A stretch of 64,000 bases of DNA from a virus, in IMG/VR virus record IMGVR_UViG_3300020474_001469, positions 1 through 64,000 of that record; one strand, 5' to 3'. Position numbers and translations under genes: made by a program. Positions 1 to 10,388 of this stretch are shown in pieces. The notes beneath the pieces were generated by a model, which saw nothing but the letters and a program-made list of their open reading frames with translations, had not been told where the DNA came from and did not search any database. Numbering within the stretch: position 1 is the stretch's first letter; every line of letters begins with the position of its first letter.

Positions 1-3000
1 GGATTAATAATATAGGATCTGGAGGCTGGCTACTTTTACGTAAGATTGGAAATACAATCGGAGCAGATTATACTGTAAATTATGAAACAATTGGTAGACA
101 GAATGGCACAATAGCATTTGAAAGAACGTTATATGATACGTCAACGTCGTTCGATGGATTTGATGAAATAAGCTATGATACAAAGTTCTATGATAGTTTA
201 CCAAGTACAGAAACTAGAATAATTACCGATGCAATAAAGAAAGATTTATTCATTGAAGATCTTGAATTAGAATATAACCGGTTGTTCTTTGCATCTTTAA
301 GATATGTTTTATCTGAACAACAATATGTAGATTGGATATTTAAAACTAGCTTTATAAAAGCAAAACATAATGCAGGATCATTAAGAAAAGATCTAACATT
401 TAATAATGATAATCTTCCTAGTTATCAAAGCTACATAGACGAAGTAAAACCCTTTAAAACAAAGTTAAGGGAATATGTAAGTAGTTATGAAAGTTTAGAA
501 AACGCCAATAACTTAATTTCAGACTTTGATTTACCTCCAGCCTGGAACGATGATACTAAACAGATTGAACCTTCTAGTGCAAAAATTATAGATGGTGTAC
601 TAACAGGAGCAGAATCAAGAACAGATGTTTATCCTGCAAAAAACTGGAAGGACAATTTAGGTTTTATTGTAAAAGAAATTTTAATTAAAGATGGTGGCTC
701 AGGATATACATCACCTCCTGTCATAACAATAACTGGTGGGGGCGGATCCGGAGCAAAAGCAATAACAAAATTAGGTTTAGGAGGAAAAGTTACTGCTGTT
801 GAAGTTACAAATAATGGAACAGGATATCTATCTACTCCTACATTAAGTTTAAATGGTTCTACGTCAGACGGAGGTAAAGATGCTACTCTTAGTTTAGTAA
901 TAGGACAGTCTTTAGCTAGGTCAATGCACACTATTGTAAAATTAGATAGAACAACAGGAATTTATTTAATAACAAACTTAGCTGAATCTGAAACATATAC
1001 CGGCACAGGATCAAAGTATGTATTTGATCTACCTTGGCCGATGGATATGAAAAATACAAATGTAACTGTAAGTGTTGCTAATACAGAACTTTTAAAAAGT
1101 GAATATACTTATGAAAATATTTTAGACGTTTCAAAAGGTTATGATAGATATTTTGGAAGAATAACTTTAACACAACCTGCTGTTAATAGCAGTAGTGTCG
1201 TTGTTACTTACAAAAAAGATATAAGTTTACTCCAAGCACAAGATAGAATAAATCTTGTTTATGATCCAAAGACAGGGCAGTATGCAAAAGATCTTTCTCA
1301 GTTAATGGACGGGATAGATTATGGAGGAGTAGAAGTAAAGAGTTTTGATTTCGGAGGACCGAGTGGATGGGATAGTGCTCCTTGGTATACAGGGTCATTT
1401 GATACTTATGATACAACATTCGAAGATGAAACAATTACTGTTGATGGATCTAGTACTACAATTACTCTAAGCAAGGCATTAGAAAATGGAGTTTTATATA
1501 ATTTGTATAAAAACGGAGTTAGATTAGACGACCCTGATTGGGTAGGAGATTCGACTCAATTTACAAATCCTAATGCAATTATGAGAAGTATAACAGGAGA
1601 CGGAACAACTAATACAATTTATTTGCAGGATTTAGGTGTATCAGTAGTTGCTGATGATATTATAACTATAAGGAAAACAACAAGCGACGGAAGTTTCTTA
1701 CCAACTGATATAAGCTATGACACACAAATCACAGGTGGAGATTTAGCATATACTACTGCAAAAGGATTGAATCCTGAGGACATTGACTTAGACGGTGATG
1801 GATTTACAACGCCTACTAATTCTAAAGGACCAGAGGAGCTGGTTCCAGGATGGGTTCAAGACACTCTCGACATAAAAATATATGAAAGACCTACAACAGG
1901 TGCAAGTCAAGTTATAAGTAGAAACTACACAGGTGATGGAACAACAAAAATATTTTCTATAGGAACTAAGCCTGTAACTGAAAGTGCATTACTTGTAAAA
2001 GTTAATAATATATTGAAAAAGATCACAACAGATTACACAATAAACTATGCTACAGGAAATGTAGAGTTTGTAACAGCACCTACAACAAATCATAAAATTA
2101 ATTTTGTATCTTTAGAATATAGTGGAGCAAAGATTTTAGATATTGATGAATTTATAGGTGATGGATCTACAGTAGAATTTTTAACTAATATTAGATATAC
2201 CGAAAACATGTCTAGTTTAGTTACAATAGATGGTAAGAAAGTAGAGCATGTTTTAATAAAAAGTACATCTTCTTATATAGTTCCTAACAATGTTGTTATT
2301 AATTTTGCTGAACCTCCTAAAATGGATGCTGTGGTTAGATTTGCAATCTTTGAAGGAATAGTACAAAATTTTAGTAATGTAACTATTGATAATCTTGAAC
2401 ACGATGGAAGTTCTACATCGTATCAACTTACACAAACTCCGTTTACTGAAACTCCACATGAATGGTTTACAATAGTACAATTAAATAATCAAATTTTAAA
2501 TTCAGGTTATAGCGAATCATTTACAGTATCAGCAACTAGAGAATATAGGATGAGATTATATCAAACTCCAACAGCTTCTTTACGTAATGATCAATTGAGA
2601 GTATACCTAAATGGACAAGAAATTCATTTTCCTACAGACTGGACGTTTAGTGCGGCAGATGCATTTGATCCACTAAAGCCTTTAGATCAACAACTTGGAA
2701 GTACTATTTTATTAAATGATAGTGTAGGGGTAGCAGGTGACTCGCTAAGGGTTTACGTAACAGGATGGGACGATAGCACCATGTCCGGCGGTGATTATAG
2801 ATTTGGATATTTTGACTCAGCAGGTGATTTTGTAAGCACTCCTGGACAGCTACATTTAAGTCCTAATGTTGCAGTAGGTGATAAGATAACAGTATACCAA
2901 TTTAGTAATCATGACAGCCAAGGAATTGATAGGCAAAGTTTTGATGTCAAAGAAAGAACGTTGCTTTCTTCAGGAACACAATCAGGATCACAGACATATC

Positions 3001-4229
3001 AATTAGACGGAAGCACATCTGAACTTACTTTAAGCACAGCATTAGAACCTGACTTTAGCTATTCCGTATTTTTAAATAATGTAAGGTTAGATGATCCTAA
3101 TTTTGGAACAGGAAATCCTGTTAGTAATGTAAATGCAATTATGAAAACAATAACACCGTTGGCAACTACTAATGTTATACAACTTCAAAATTTAGGAATA
3201 AACACCAATGTTGGCGATATTCTAAAAATTGTTGAATTGAATGCCGCTATTGTTCCAGATGCAAGTACTCCTGACTGGTATGAATTGCGTAATTTAAGGA
3301 ACGGTTATGTTCCGTTAAATAGTCCTGCTGTAGATGATCAGTATGTTTGGGTAATTAAAAATGGTGTAATGTTAGATCCGTCAGTTGATTATTTTGTAAC
3401 CACTGACAAGACAAGAGTAAAAGTTATTGGTGGGTTGGCTGAAGATGACAATATTCAAACCATACATTTTAGCAACACACAGTTAAGAAATAAATTTGGA
3501 TGGAGACAATTTAAAGATATTCTAAATAGAACACATTATAAAGTTCTAGATGGAACAAAGAATATTAAATTAGTAAAAGACCTAAAATGGTATGATAAAG
3601 ATATTCAGTTAGAAAATTACGAAAGTCTACCGCAACCTAATATTAATACAAAAAATCCTGGAGTAATTTTTATAGATGGTGAAAGGATTGAATATTTTAT
3701 CAAAGACGGAAACAAGTTAAAACAGCTTAGACGAGGAACAATGGGTACTGGAGTTAAAGATAACTATACAACAGGAACTGAAGTGTATAATCAGTCTGCA
3801 ACTTCAACATTACCTTATAGAGATGAAACATATAGCACAGTATTCACAGCAGATGGTACATCTAAGGTATACGTTTTAGACTTTACTCCGTCTAGTACTA
3901 ATGAATTTGAAGTATTTGTTGCTGGAAAAAGACTACGTAAAACTACTCTTGCTTCGTATGAAATGAATACTGCAAATAGAACGGCATATGCTACAGCATC
4001 TCAAGATATTGCACAAGATTCTCCGGAAGGAGATGTAACTTTACCCGCAGAATTTAGCTTACAGAACACCAATGAGCTTGTTTTGCTGAATGTACCTTCA
4101 GAAAATCAGAAAGTGATTGTAGTCAGACGTATAGGTAAGACATGGACGAACTCGGGTAAAACTTTAAGTAACAGCGATAGTGATATTGCAAGATTCTTGA
4201 GATCTACACAGGTAGACTTGCCAAGATAA
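1..4229 (+). CDS. Giant baseplate/tail structural protein, C-terminal part (5' end outside window)
   Basis: The reading frame is open from base 3 to the stop at 4229, so the visible part is about 1408 residues and the start lies upstream. A TTG at 282 should not be taken as the start, because in-frame coding continues above it. The protein is built from repeated beta-rich modules of about 70-80 residues that begin DG(S/T)(S/T) and contain an NG.RLDDP or NN.RLDDP type strand (around 1435-1690, 1920-2115, 2145-2350, 2400-2500, 2995-3240 and 3845-3970). Near 690-880 are two glycine-rich units of the GYTSPP/GYLSTP type common in marine phage virion proteins. Its place immediately upstream of the baseplate and fibre genes suggests a baseplate wedge (gp7/gp10-like) or tail-associated role. 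That assignment is inference; structural nature is fairly sure, the exact T4 equivalent is not. Confidence 0.7.
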   Translation, partial: INNIGSGGWLLLRKIGNTIGADYTVNYETIGRQNGTIAFERTLYDTSTSFDGFDEISYDTKFYDSLPSTETRIITDAIKKDLFIEDLELEYNRLFFASLRYVLSEQQYVDWIFKTSFIKAKHNAGSLRKDLTFNNDNLPSYQSYIDEVKPFKTKLREYVSSYESLENANNLISDFDLPPAWNDDTKQIEPSSAKIIDGVLTGAESRTDVYPAKNWKDNLGFIVKEILIKDGGSGYTSPPVITITGGGGSGAKAITKLGLGGKVTAVEVTNNGTGYLSTPTLSLNGSTSDGGKDATLSLVIGQSLARSMHTIVKLDRTTGIYLITNLAESETYTGTGSKYVFDLPWPMDMKNTNVTVSVANTELLKSEYTYENILDVSKGYDRYFGRITLTQPAVNSSSVVVTYKKDISLLQAQDRINLVYDPKTGQYAKDLSQLMDGIDYGGVEVKSFDFGGPSGWDSAPWYTGSFDTYDTTFEDETITVDGSSTTITLSKALENGVLYNLYKNGVRLDDPDWVGDSTQFTNPNAIMRSITGDGTTNTIYLQDLGVSVVADDIITIRKTTSDGSFLPTDISYDTQITGGDLAYTTAKGLNPEDIDLDGDGFTTPTNSKGPEELVPGWVQDTLDIKIYERPTTGASQVISRNYTGDGTTKIFSIGTKPVTESALLVKVNNILKKITTDYTINYATGNVEFVTAPTTNHKINFVSLEYSGAKILDIDEFIGDGSTVEFLTNIRYTENMSSLVTIDGKKVEHVLIKSTSSYIVPNNVVINFAEPPKMDAVVRFAIFEGIVQNFSNVTIDNLEHDGSSTSYQLTQTPFTETPHEWFTIVQLNNQILNSGYSESFTVSATREYRMRLYQTPTASLRNDQLRVYLNGQEIHFPTDWTFSAADAFDPLKPLDQQLGSTILLNDSVGVAGDSLRVYVTGWDDSTMSGGDYRFGYFDSAGDFVSTPGQLHLSPNVAVGDKITVYQFSNHDSQGIDRQSFDVKERTLLSSGTQSGSQTYQLDGSTSELTLSTALEPDFSYSVFLNNVRLDDPNFGTGNPVSNVNAIMKTITPLATTNVIQLQNLGINTNVGDILKIVELNAAIVPDASTPDWYELRNLRNGYVPLNSPAVDDQYVWVIKNGVMLDPSVDYFVTTDKTRVKVIGGLAEDDNIQTIHFSNTQLRNKFGWRQFKDILNRTHYKVLDGTKNIKLVKDLKWYDKDIQLENYESLPQPNINTKNPGVIFIDGERIEYFIKDGNKLKQLRRGTMGTGVKDNYTTGTEVYNQSATSTLPYRDETYSTVFTADGTSKVYVLDFTPSSTNEFEVFVAGKRLRKTTLASYEMNTANRTAYATASQDIAQDSPEGDVTLPAEFSLQNTNELVLLNVPSENQKVIVVRRIGKTWTNSGKTLSNSDSDIARFLRSTQVDLPR

Positions 4230-4232
4230 ATA
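4225..4232 (+). promoter_or_regulatory. T4-type late promoter motif GATAAATA
   Basis: GATAAATA overlaps the stop codon of the giant structural gene and lies 18 bases before the ATG at 4250. T4-like phages use NATAAATA, read by a gp55-type late sigma factor, before structural genes. The match is seen directly; activity is inferred from position. Confidence 0.5.
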
Positions 4233-4249
4233 ACACAGTAGGATAAAAA

Positions 4250-4864
4250 ATGATAGATGTATTAAAAGAAAAAAACGGAATACTTGTTGAAGGGCATATA
4301 AAGATATTTGACCCTGAAAGTGATCACGTATACGTAAATAAAAGAAATGCTATTCATTATGAAAACATGAGTATTGCGTTAGCTAAAAGTTTGTCTAATG
4401 CAGGTGAAGGTTGGATATATGAAATGAGTTTTGGTAATGGCGGTACTAGTGTTGATCCTACAGGTATTATTACATATTTGACCCCAAACAGCACAGGAAC
4501 AAATGCAAGTTTATATAACCAAACATATACTAAAGTTGTAGATGACAGAAGTATTAATAATTTAGACCCTGTGAGAAATAAGATAGAAACACGACATGTA
4601 AGCGGAACAAATTATACAGATGTGCTTGTTACTTGTTTGTTAGATTACGGAGAGCCGTCAGGACAAGATGCATTTGATACAGCAACTAATGCTTCAAGTT
4701 TATATGTGTTTGACGAACTAGGATTAAAAGGTTGGGATTCCACAGGAACTGGAGATTTACTGACACATGTTATTTTTCATCCTGTACAAAAAAGTTTAAA
4801 CAGACTAATTCAAATTGACTATACTGTAAGAGTACAGAGTTTGTCTGGCTTAGCTGAGGAATAA
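4250..4864 (+). CDS. Baseplate-associated virion structural protein
   Basis: A 204-residue protein. The ATG at 4250 follows AGGA with good spacing. It resembles a family widespread in T4-like marine phages, with an early KRNAIHYENM stretch, a conserved MSFGNGG near residue 60, LYNQTY near 88, and VFDELGL near 152. The family sits among baseplate and tail-fibre genes, so a baseplate or fibre-attachment role is likely, but no enzymatic domain or T4 name can be given. It lies 20 bases after the giant structural gene and 3 bases before the first tail-fibre gene, in one late operon. Confidence 0.7.
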   Translation: MIDVLKEKNGILVEGHIKIFDPESDHVYVNKRNAIHYENMSIALAKSLSNAGEGWIYEMSFGNGGTSVDPTGIITYLTPNSTGTNASLYNQTYTKVVDDRSINNLDPVRNKIETRHVSGTNYTDVLVTCLLDYGEPSGQDAFDTATNASSLYVFDELGLKGWDSTGTGDLLTHVIFHPVQKSLNRLIQIDYTVRVQSLSGLAEE

Positions 4865-4867
4865 TAA

Positions 4868-6883
4868 ATGGCATATACTATACCATATACTGATCAAGCT
4901 AATAAGGGAACTATTACTATAGAAGATAGTACTCTTAACCAGGATACTTCTTTAAAACTACCAGGCAGAAACACAACAGCTTATGGTAGTGCAATAGCAG
5001 AAAATTTTTTACACCTACTGGAAAATTTTGCTAGTGCAACACAACCTGCTACACCAGTTGAAGGACAGTTATGGTACGATGCTACACCAGGAGTGGATCA
5101 ACTTAAAGTTTACGATGGTACTAATTGGGTAGCTTCAGGTGGACTTAAAAAAGCTAGTACAGAGCCACAAGCCGCACAAAGTTTAATCGGTGACTTATGG
5201 GTTGATACAGACAATCAACAGTTATATCTATATAGCGGAAGTGGATGGGTATTAGTAGGACCAGAGTTTAGTGATGGATTGGTTACAGGAATTTCACCTA
5301 AAGTTCTTACAGGAACTGATGATTCATCTTATAATATTTTACAAATTGATGTTTCTTCACAACCTATGGCAGTTGTAGCAACTAATAGTTTTACACCTAA
5401 GATAAAGATACCAGGTTTTACAACAATAGTTCCAGGAGTAAATTTAAGTACTGCCAACATTACAGGATCAGGAGTGCCAAAGTATGTTGGCACAGCAGAA
5501 AAGGCAGAAAGTTTAATTGTTTCAGGAAATGCTGTTGCCGCCGGAAACTTTTTAAGGGGTGATACTACTAGTACAACATCTTTTCCAATCAATGTGCAAA
5601 ATAACAGCGGTATAAACTATGGTATAAATGCGGAAATGAATATAGGTGTTGTTGGCAATGCAGGCGTAATACAACATAATATTGCAGGTAGTAGTGTTGA
5701 TTTTAAAGTTAAAAATGCTGGTATATTAAAAACTGCGTTACGGGTTGATAGTAATTTAAGAATAGGTATAAACAATGTTGCACCTGATGAAGCATTAGAT
5801 GTTACAGGAAATATTTTATCTAGCGGAACAATAAGAAATACTGATACTACTGATAGCACAAGTTTTAGTACAGGAGCAATAAGAACAGCAGGCGGAATAG
5901 GAATTTCCAAGAATTTAAATGTTGGCGGAAGTTCAGAATTTACAGGAACAATAACAACTAGGAATATCTTACCTGAACAAAACAATTTGAGAGATATAGG
6001 AGCAACAGCAACTAAGTATGCAAATGTTTATGCTACAACATTTATTGGTAATTTAACAGGTAATGTAAGTGGTACAGTAAGTGGTAGAGCAGGCTCTGCA
6101 GACAAACTTACATCTGCAACAACATTCAGACTAACAGGTGATGTTACAGCTAGTGATATTATATTTGACGGACAGGTAGGCGGATCACTTAAAACTTTTA
6201 CAACAACAATAGCTAATACTATAATTTCTGGAAAAACTAATGTTGCATCCTCACAAAATGATGACGAATTTATAATTAACAGAGTTACAGGAGCAACTGG
6301 ACTTAAGAAAATAAGCGTACAAAATTTATTGGCCGCTGTGCCAGTTACACCTATAGGTTTAATTTCTCCGTATGCAGGTACAGCCGCACCAACAGGGTGG
6401 TTATTGTGTGATGGTTCAGAGATTTTAATTTCTGCATATACACAGCTATACAATGTGCTAGGAACAACATATAAAGCTAGTCCTACATCTGGTTACTTTG
6501 CACTTCCAGATTTACGTGGTAGATTTCCATTAGGTAAAGATAATATGAACGATTCAAGTGCAAACAATGTTACAGATATTGCCGCTGATGTATTAGGTGC
6601 TAAGAACGGAGCTGAAAGCGTAAGCATACAAGTTGCAAACTTACCTGAACACAAACACGACTTAAGAGGCGATAGCGGAGACCAGTATTATGTAGTAAGA
6701 GATGTTTCAGGAACACCTAGTGATAACAATGCTATTGTTTATGATGCTCCAAACGCAACTGGAGCAGGACAAGCGTTACCAGATAGTGGAGGCATACTTA
6801 CAACTGACAGTCTAGGAACAGCAATGGACGTAATGAATCCTTACATGACTTTAAATTACATCATATATGCAGGGCAGGGGTAA
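4868..6883 (+). CDS. Tail fibre protein with C-terminal tail-collar domain
   Basis: A 671-residue fibre-like protein. Residues 1-135 form an N-terminal module also found in the next two genes: a LENFA motif, then paired Q(L/M)WYD and LWVDTDNQQLYLY-type strands ending in VLVGP. The middle is low-complexity, Ser/Thr/Gly/Asn-rich beta-structure typical of trimeric fibre shafts, with GNLTGNVSGTVSGRA-like repeats. Residues about 493-560 match the phage tail-collar domain (GWLLCDGS...PDLRGRFPLGKD), as in T4 gp12 short tail fibres. It probably takes part in host binding. It starts 3 bases after the preceding stop, consistent with co-transcription. The collar call is strong; the shaft is not assignable in detail. 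Confidence 0.85.
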   Translation: MAYTIPYTDQANKGTITIEDSTLNQDTSLKLPGRNTTAYGSAIAENFLHLLENFASATQPATPVEGQLWYDATPGVDQLKVYDGTNWVASGGLKKASTEPQAAQSLIGDLWVDTDNQQLYLYSGSGWVLVGPEFSDGLVTGISPKVLTGTDDSSYNILQIDVSSQPMAVVATNSFTPKIKIPGFTTIVPGVNLSTANITGSGVPKYVGTAEKAESLIVSGNAVAAGNFLRGDTTSTTSFPINVQNNSGINYGINAEMNIGVVGNAGVIQHNIAGSSVDFKVKNAGILKTALRVDSNLRIGINNVAPDEALDVTGNILSSGTIRNTDTTDSTSFSTGAIRTAGGIGISKNLNVGGSSEFTGTITTRNILPEQNNLRDIGATATKYANVYATTFIGNLTGNVSGTVSGRAGSADKLTSATTFRLTGDVTASDIIFDGQVGGSLKTFTTTIANTIISGKTNVASSQNDDEFIINRVTGATGLKKISVQNLLAAVPVTPIGLISPYAGTAAPTGWLLCDGSEILISAYTQLYNVLGTTYKASPTSGYFALPDLRGRFPLGKDNMNDSSANNVTDIAADVLGAKNGAESVSIQVANLPEHKHDLRGDSGDQYYVVRDVSGTPSDNNAIVYDAPNATGAGQALPDSGGILTTDSLGTAMDVMNPYMTLNYIIYAGQG

Positions 6884-6886
6884 TAA

Positions 6887-8800
6887 ATGAGTTATAGAAT
6901 AAACAGAACAGATGGAGAACTATTAATAGACCTTACTGATGGTATTATTGATATTACAACTACTGACCTTACACTTATTGGAAAAAATTATAAAGGGTTT
7001 GGCGAATATTTTAACGAAAATTTTGTTAAATTACTAGAAAATTTTGCTTCAACATCACAGCCTACAAATCCTATGGTAGGACAAATGTGGTATGACAAAC
7101 AAGATTCAAGATTAAAAGTTTATGACGGTACTGTTTTTAAAGCCGCATCGGGATCAGTTGTAGCGGCCAGTCAACCTTCTAATTTAACAACAGGCGATAT
7201 TTGGATAGACAATGAAAACAACAAATTGTATCTATGGGATGGTACTGATCTAGTATTAGTAGGACCTAATTATGATGCAGGCCAAGGAAAAACAGGGTTT
7301 GAAACAGCAAGTCAGTTAGATACAACTGACGTACAACGAACAATTTTAAAATTATTCTTAGGTGGAACATTAGTAGGAATTTATTCACCTGAAACATTTA
7401 TTTTACCACTTGATCAATCTATTGCAGGATTAAGTGTAGATCCTAATGACACTTTTAGCCCAAAAAGACAGAAACTTTACAAGGGTTTTAACATTGCAAA
7501 CACTTCAACAGAAACTGCAACTGATGGTTTTTGGTGGAGAGGAACATCGGACAAAGCTAAAAAGTTAGTTGATGATGCAGGAAATGAAAGATCCGCATCA
7601 AACTTTTTACCCACAGACGCAAACGGAGTTACAACAGGCAGTATAAGAATTAAAAATAGTGCAGGACTTAGTGTTGGCGTAGGAGATACTGAATATGGGA
7701 TACTTAAAGTATCTGGTGCAACTACATTATTAGAAACACAACAAAGTAATGCAGATTTAGCAATAAGAGTAAGATCAGGAAGTAGCTTTTTAAACGCTTT
7801 TTATATAGATTCTTCAACATCTAGAGTTGGAATGTTTAAAACAAATCCAACATCTACGTTAGATGTTAATGGAGATGTGACAGTACAAGGAAATCTTAAT
7901 GTAAAAGGAACACAGACTTTTATTGATACAGCAACTTTAAGAGTTGAAGATAAAAATATAGAATTAGGATTACAAAGTGATAGTACAGAAGGTAACGATG
8001 TAGCAGTAGACGGCGGCGGAATTATTTTAAGAAGTTCCGACGGATCTAAAGACTTTACTTGGGAAAACGGAACCGATTCTTGGACAAGTAATCAAAATGT
8101 TGATTTATCTGATGACACAACATCTTACAAAATTGCAGGAACAACAGTAGTATCAAAAAATGCATTAGGAAGCTCAATTACAAGTGCTCCTGGATTAACA
8201 AGTTTTGGTACGTTAGCAGAGCTTACTGTTGATAATATAAAATTAGACGGACAAACTATTAGTAGAGTTGGAGGTGCAGGACTAAACATTACAGCTTTAG
8301 GAGATATTACTATTGATAGTCAAAAGATTATTAGTCTAGCAGATCCTACAAATGCACAAGATGCCGCTACAAAAAATTATGTTGATACACAACTTGCGGC
8401 AAGTTCTATTATAATGTCAATGGATGTTACAGGACTTACAGATCCTAATGACATACTAACAGGTAATGGACCGACAACGTCAATTATAACAATATTAGAA
8501 GCAATGAGATCTGCAGGTAGTACATCTAACGGCACACAAGCTAAAGTTTTAGTAGTTTCGTATAGTAACAGTACAGTTTCAGGCATAAATGTTTCGGTAA
8601 GTACAGGCGGGTCAGCAGTATTACAGAAATCAACAGTTTCTGTTAGAGATGCCGCAGGTACAGGTACAGAGAGTGTAATTCAAGATGTTGTGGCTAGCAA
8701 TACTGCAAGTGGTACAGTTTCATTAACAGCCACAAGATATGTTTATGTGTTTACAAATACAGGCGGCACATGGGCGTTTACAAGCAGGGCTTCAGTATAA
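6887..8800 (+). CDS. Tail fibre-like structural protein
   Basis: A 637-residue protein with the same N-terminal module as the preceding gene (LENFAS, GQMWYD, IWIDNENNKLYLWDG, LVLVGP within residues 50-130). This suggests that both attach at the same kind of virion site. The rest is a Gly/Ser/Thr-rich shaft with phage-fibre features such as TSRVGMFKTNPTSTLDVNG near residue 310 and AATKNYVDTQLA near 500. No collar or chaperone domain is seen at the C-terminus, which ends in a Val/Thr/Ser-rich beta region. It starts 3 bases after the previous stop. Confidence 0.8.
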   Translation: MSYRINRTDGELLIDLTDGIIDITTTDLTLIGKNYKGFGEYFNENFVKLLENFASTSQPTNPMVGQMWYDKQDSRLKVYDGTVFKAASGSVVAASQPSNLTTGDIWIDNENNKLYLWDGTDLVLVGPNYDAGQGKTGFETASQLDTTDVQRTILKLFLGGTLVGIYSPETFILPLDQSIAGLSVDPNDTFSPKRQKLYKGFNIANTSTETATDGFWWRGTSDKAKKLVDDAGNERSASNFLPTDANGVTTGSIRIKNSAGLSVGVGDTEYGILKVSGATTLLETQQSNADLAIRVRSGSSFLNAFYIDSSTSRVGMFKTNPTSTLDVNGDVTVQGNLNVKGTQTFIDTATLRVEDKNIELGLQSDSTEGNDVAVDGGGIILRSSDGSKDFTWENGTDSWTSNQNVDLSDDTTSYKIAGTTVVSKNALGSSITSAPGLTSFGTLAELTVDNIKLDGQTISRVGGAGLNITALGDITIDSQKIISLADPTNAQDAATKNYVDTQLAASSIIMSMDVTGLTDPNDILTGNGPTTSIITILEAMRSAGSTSNGTQAKVLVVSYSNSTVSGINVSVSTGGSAVLQKSTVSVRDAAGTGTESVIQDVVASNTASGTVSLTATRYVYVFTNTGGTWAFTSRASV

Positions 8801-8812
8801 ATGTGTTTTTGC

Positions 8813-8820
8813 GATAAATA
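8813..8820 (+). promoter_or_regulatory. T4-type late promoter motif GATAAATA
   Basis: GATAAATA lies in the short gap before the fibre gene at 8842 and is followed by an AGGGG ribosome-binding site. It is the same motif as at 4225 and fits late transcription of a structural gene. Confidence 0.5.
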
Positions 8821-8841
8821 AAACTATAATAGGGGTAAAGA

Positions 8842-10350
8842 ATGGCGTATACTATTAACAAATATAATACAACCCAACTTGCTGTAGTCGAAGACGGGAC
8901 AATTAATCAAACTACAGACTTAAAGCTGGTTGGAAAAAACTATGCTGGTTACGGTGAAATACAAAACGAAAATTTTGTATTCTTACTAGAAAACTTTGCT
9001 GGAGCAAATCAACCGCCAAAAGCATTAAGCGGTCAAATTTGGTTTGATACTAGTAATAGTAAATTAAAATTTTATGATGGCACACAATGGAGAACAACAG
9101 GTGGTGCAGAAGTAAGTTCTTCGACTCCTGCAGGATTATCACAAGGTGATTTTTGGTGGGATACTACTAACAAACAGTTATACGCCTATGACGGATCAAG
9201 TTTTGTATTAGTAGGACCTCAAGGAGCAGGATCTGCTGTAACACAGTTTCAAAGTAGAACAATAAAAGATAACACTGGCACAAATAGAGCTGTAATTTGC
9301 TCTATTATTGCAGATGAAGTAATACACATAATAAGTGGTATACAGTTTACAATAGGATCAACAGATGCCGCAAGTTATCCAGGATTTGATGTTATTAAAC
9401 AAGGTGTAACACTTAAAAACACCATTAACAGCACCGGCGGTGTAACAAGTTCAAATCATAGATTTTTTGGTACAGCATCTAACGCAGATAAGTTAGGCGG
9501 AGTAAGTGCATCTAACTTTGTGCAGACAGGGGCGGCGACCTTTGCAAGTATGGTTGAGTTCGGCGATTTGGGTATTGCTATAGGTGCATCTAATGATTTA
9601 AAAATTAAGATTGTAAATGATGATAAAGGATTAATTTCTAACGAACAAGGTCAGCACATTTACTTCCAAGCAAATAATTCATCAGCTACATTAAAAATGC
9701 CAATGAGGCTTGAAGCTAATGCAGTTTTGCCTGGTTATAGCAATATTACTGCTTACACAGGTACAGAAACAGTAGACGTTGGAAGCTCAAGTCACAGTTT
9801 TGGCACAATGTATGCAACTACATTTAACGGATCTGCAACACTAGCACAAACCTTAGAACAAGGAGGTATAGGACGATCAGCAAGTACTTCGGCAACTGCT
9901 AATACAATAGCCGCTAGGAATTCTACAGGCGACATATATGCTAATGTGTTTAACGGAACAGCAACTTCTGCACAGTACGCTGACTTGGCAGAAAAGTATA
10001 GAGCAGATAAGGATTACGAGTGCGGTACAGTCTTAGTATATGGCGGAGAGGCAGAAGTAACAGAGTCAGTAGCATTTTGTGACAACAGATTAGCAGGAGT
10101 TGTTTCAACAGAGCCAGCACATTTAATGAATAGCGAAATTGAAGGTGTTGCTATTGCACTTAAAGGCAGGGTACCTTGCAAGGTAGAAGGTCCAGTTAAA
10201 AAAGGCGACATACTAGTAACAGGGCCAATGAAAGGCACAGCTACCGGATTGAAAAAAGATAGTGCTATGCCAAGTTGTTTATGTGTAGTAGGTAAAAGTT
10301 TAGAAGATTGTAACGAAAGTGGTGTCCGACTCATAGAAGTTGCAGTTTAA
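8842..10350 (+). CDS. Tail fibre-like protein with conserved C-terminal fibre domain
   Basis: A 502-residue protein, the third with the shared N-terminal fibre module (LLENFAG, GQIWFD, FWWDTTNKQLYAYDG, VLVGPQG). The C-terminal 130 residues begin at about 373 (YADLAEKYRADKDYECGTVL) and include VAGVVST-like and GRVPCKVEGPVKKGD strands. That domain ends many fibre proteins of T4-like cyanophages and distantly resembles self-assembly/peptidase-G2-like fibre tails; no catalytic residue can be asserted. The sequence before it (GTMYATTFNG, NVFNGTATSAQ) resembles trimeric shaft repeats. AGGGG precedes the start. Confidence 0.8.
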   Translation: MAYTINKYNTTQLAVVEDGTINQTTDLKLVGKNYAGYGEIQNENFVFLLENFAGANQPPKALSGQIWFDTSNSKLKFYDGTQWRTTGGAEVSSSTPAGLSQGDFWWDTTNKQLYAYDGSSFVLVGPQGAGSAVTQFQSRTIKDNTGTNRAVICSIIADEVIHIISGIQFTIGSTDAASYPGFDVIKQGVTLKNTINSTGGVTSSNHRFFGTASNADKLGGVSASNFVQTGAATFASMVEFGDLGIAIGASNDLKIKIVNDDKGLISNEQGQHIYFQANNSSATLKMPMRLEANAVLPGYSNITAYTGTETVDVGSSSHSFGTMYATTFNGSATLAQTLEQGGIGRSASTSATANTIAARNSTGDIYANVFNGTATSAQYADLAEKYRADKDYECGTVLVYGGEAEVTESVAFCDNRLAGVVSTEPAHLMNSEIEGVAIALKGRVPCKVEGPVKKGDILVTGPMKGTATGLKKDSAMPSCLCVVGKSLEDCNESGVRLIEVAV

Positions 10351-10355
10351 CAAAA

Positions 10356-10363
10356 CATAAATA
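10356..10363 (+). promoter_or_regulatory. Late promoter motif CATAAATA followed by TACGTATATAA
   Basis: CATAAATA lies 25 bases before the ATG at 10389 and is followed within two bases by TACGTATATAA. The second element recurs before the genes at 19210 (+) and 50516 (-). Confidence 0.5.
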
Positions 10364-10388
10364 AGTACGTATATAAAGAGGATTAAAA

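Noticed and set aside
629-6453. Long open frames on the - strand inside the structural genes (e.g. 629-931, 5617-5985, 6028-6453)
   Set aside because: They lie antisense to clear structural genes in repetitive, Thr/Gly/Ser-coding DNA, have no ribosome-binding site and no recognisable protein pattern.
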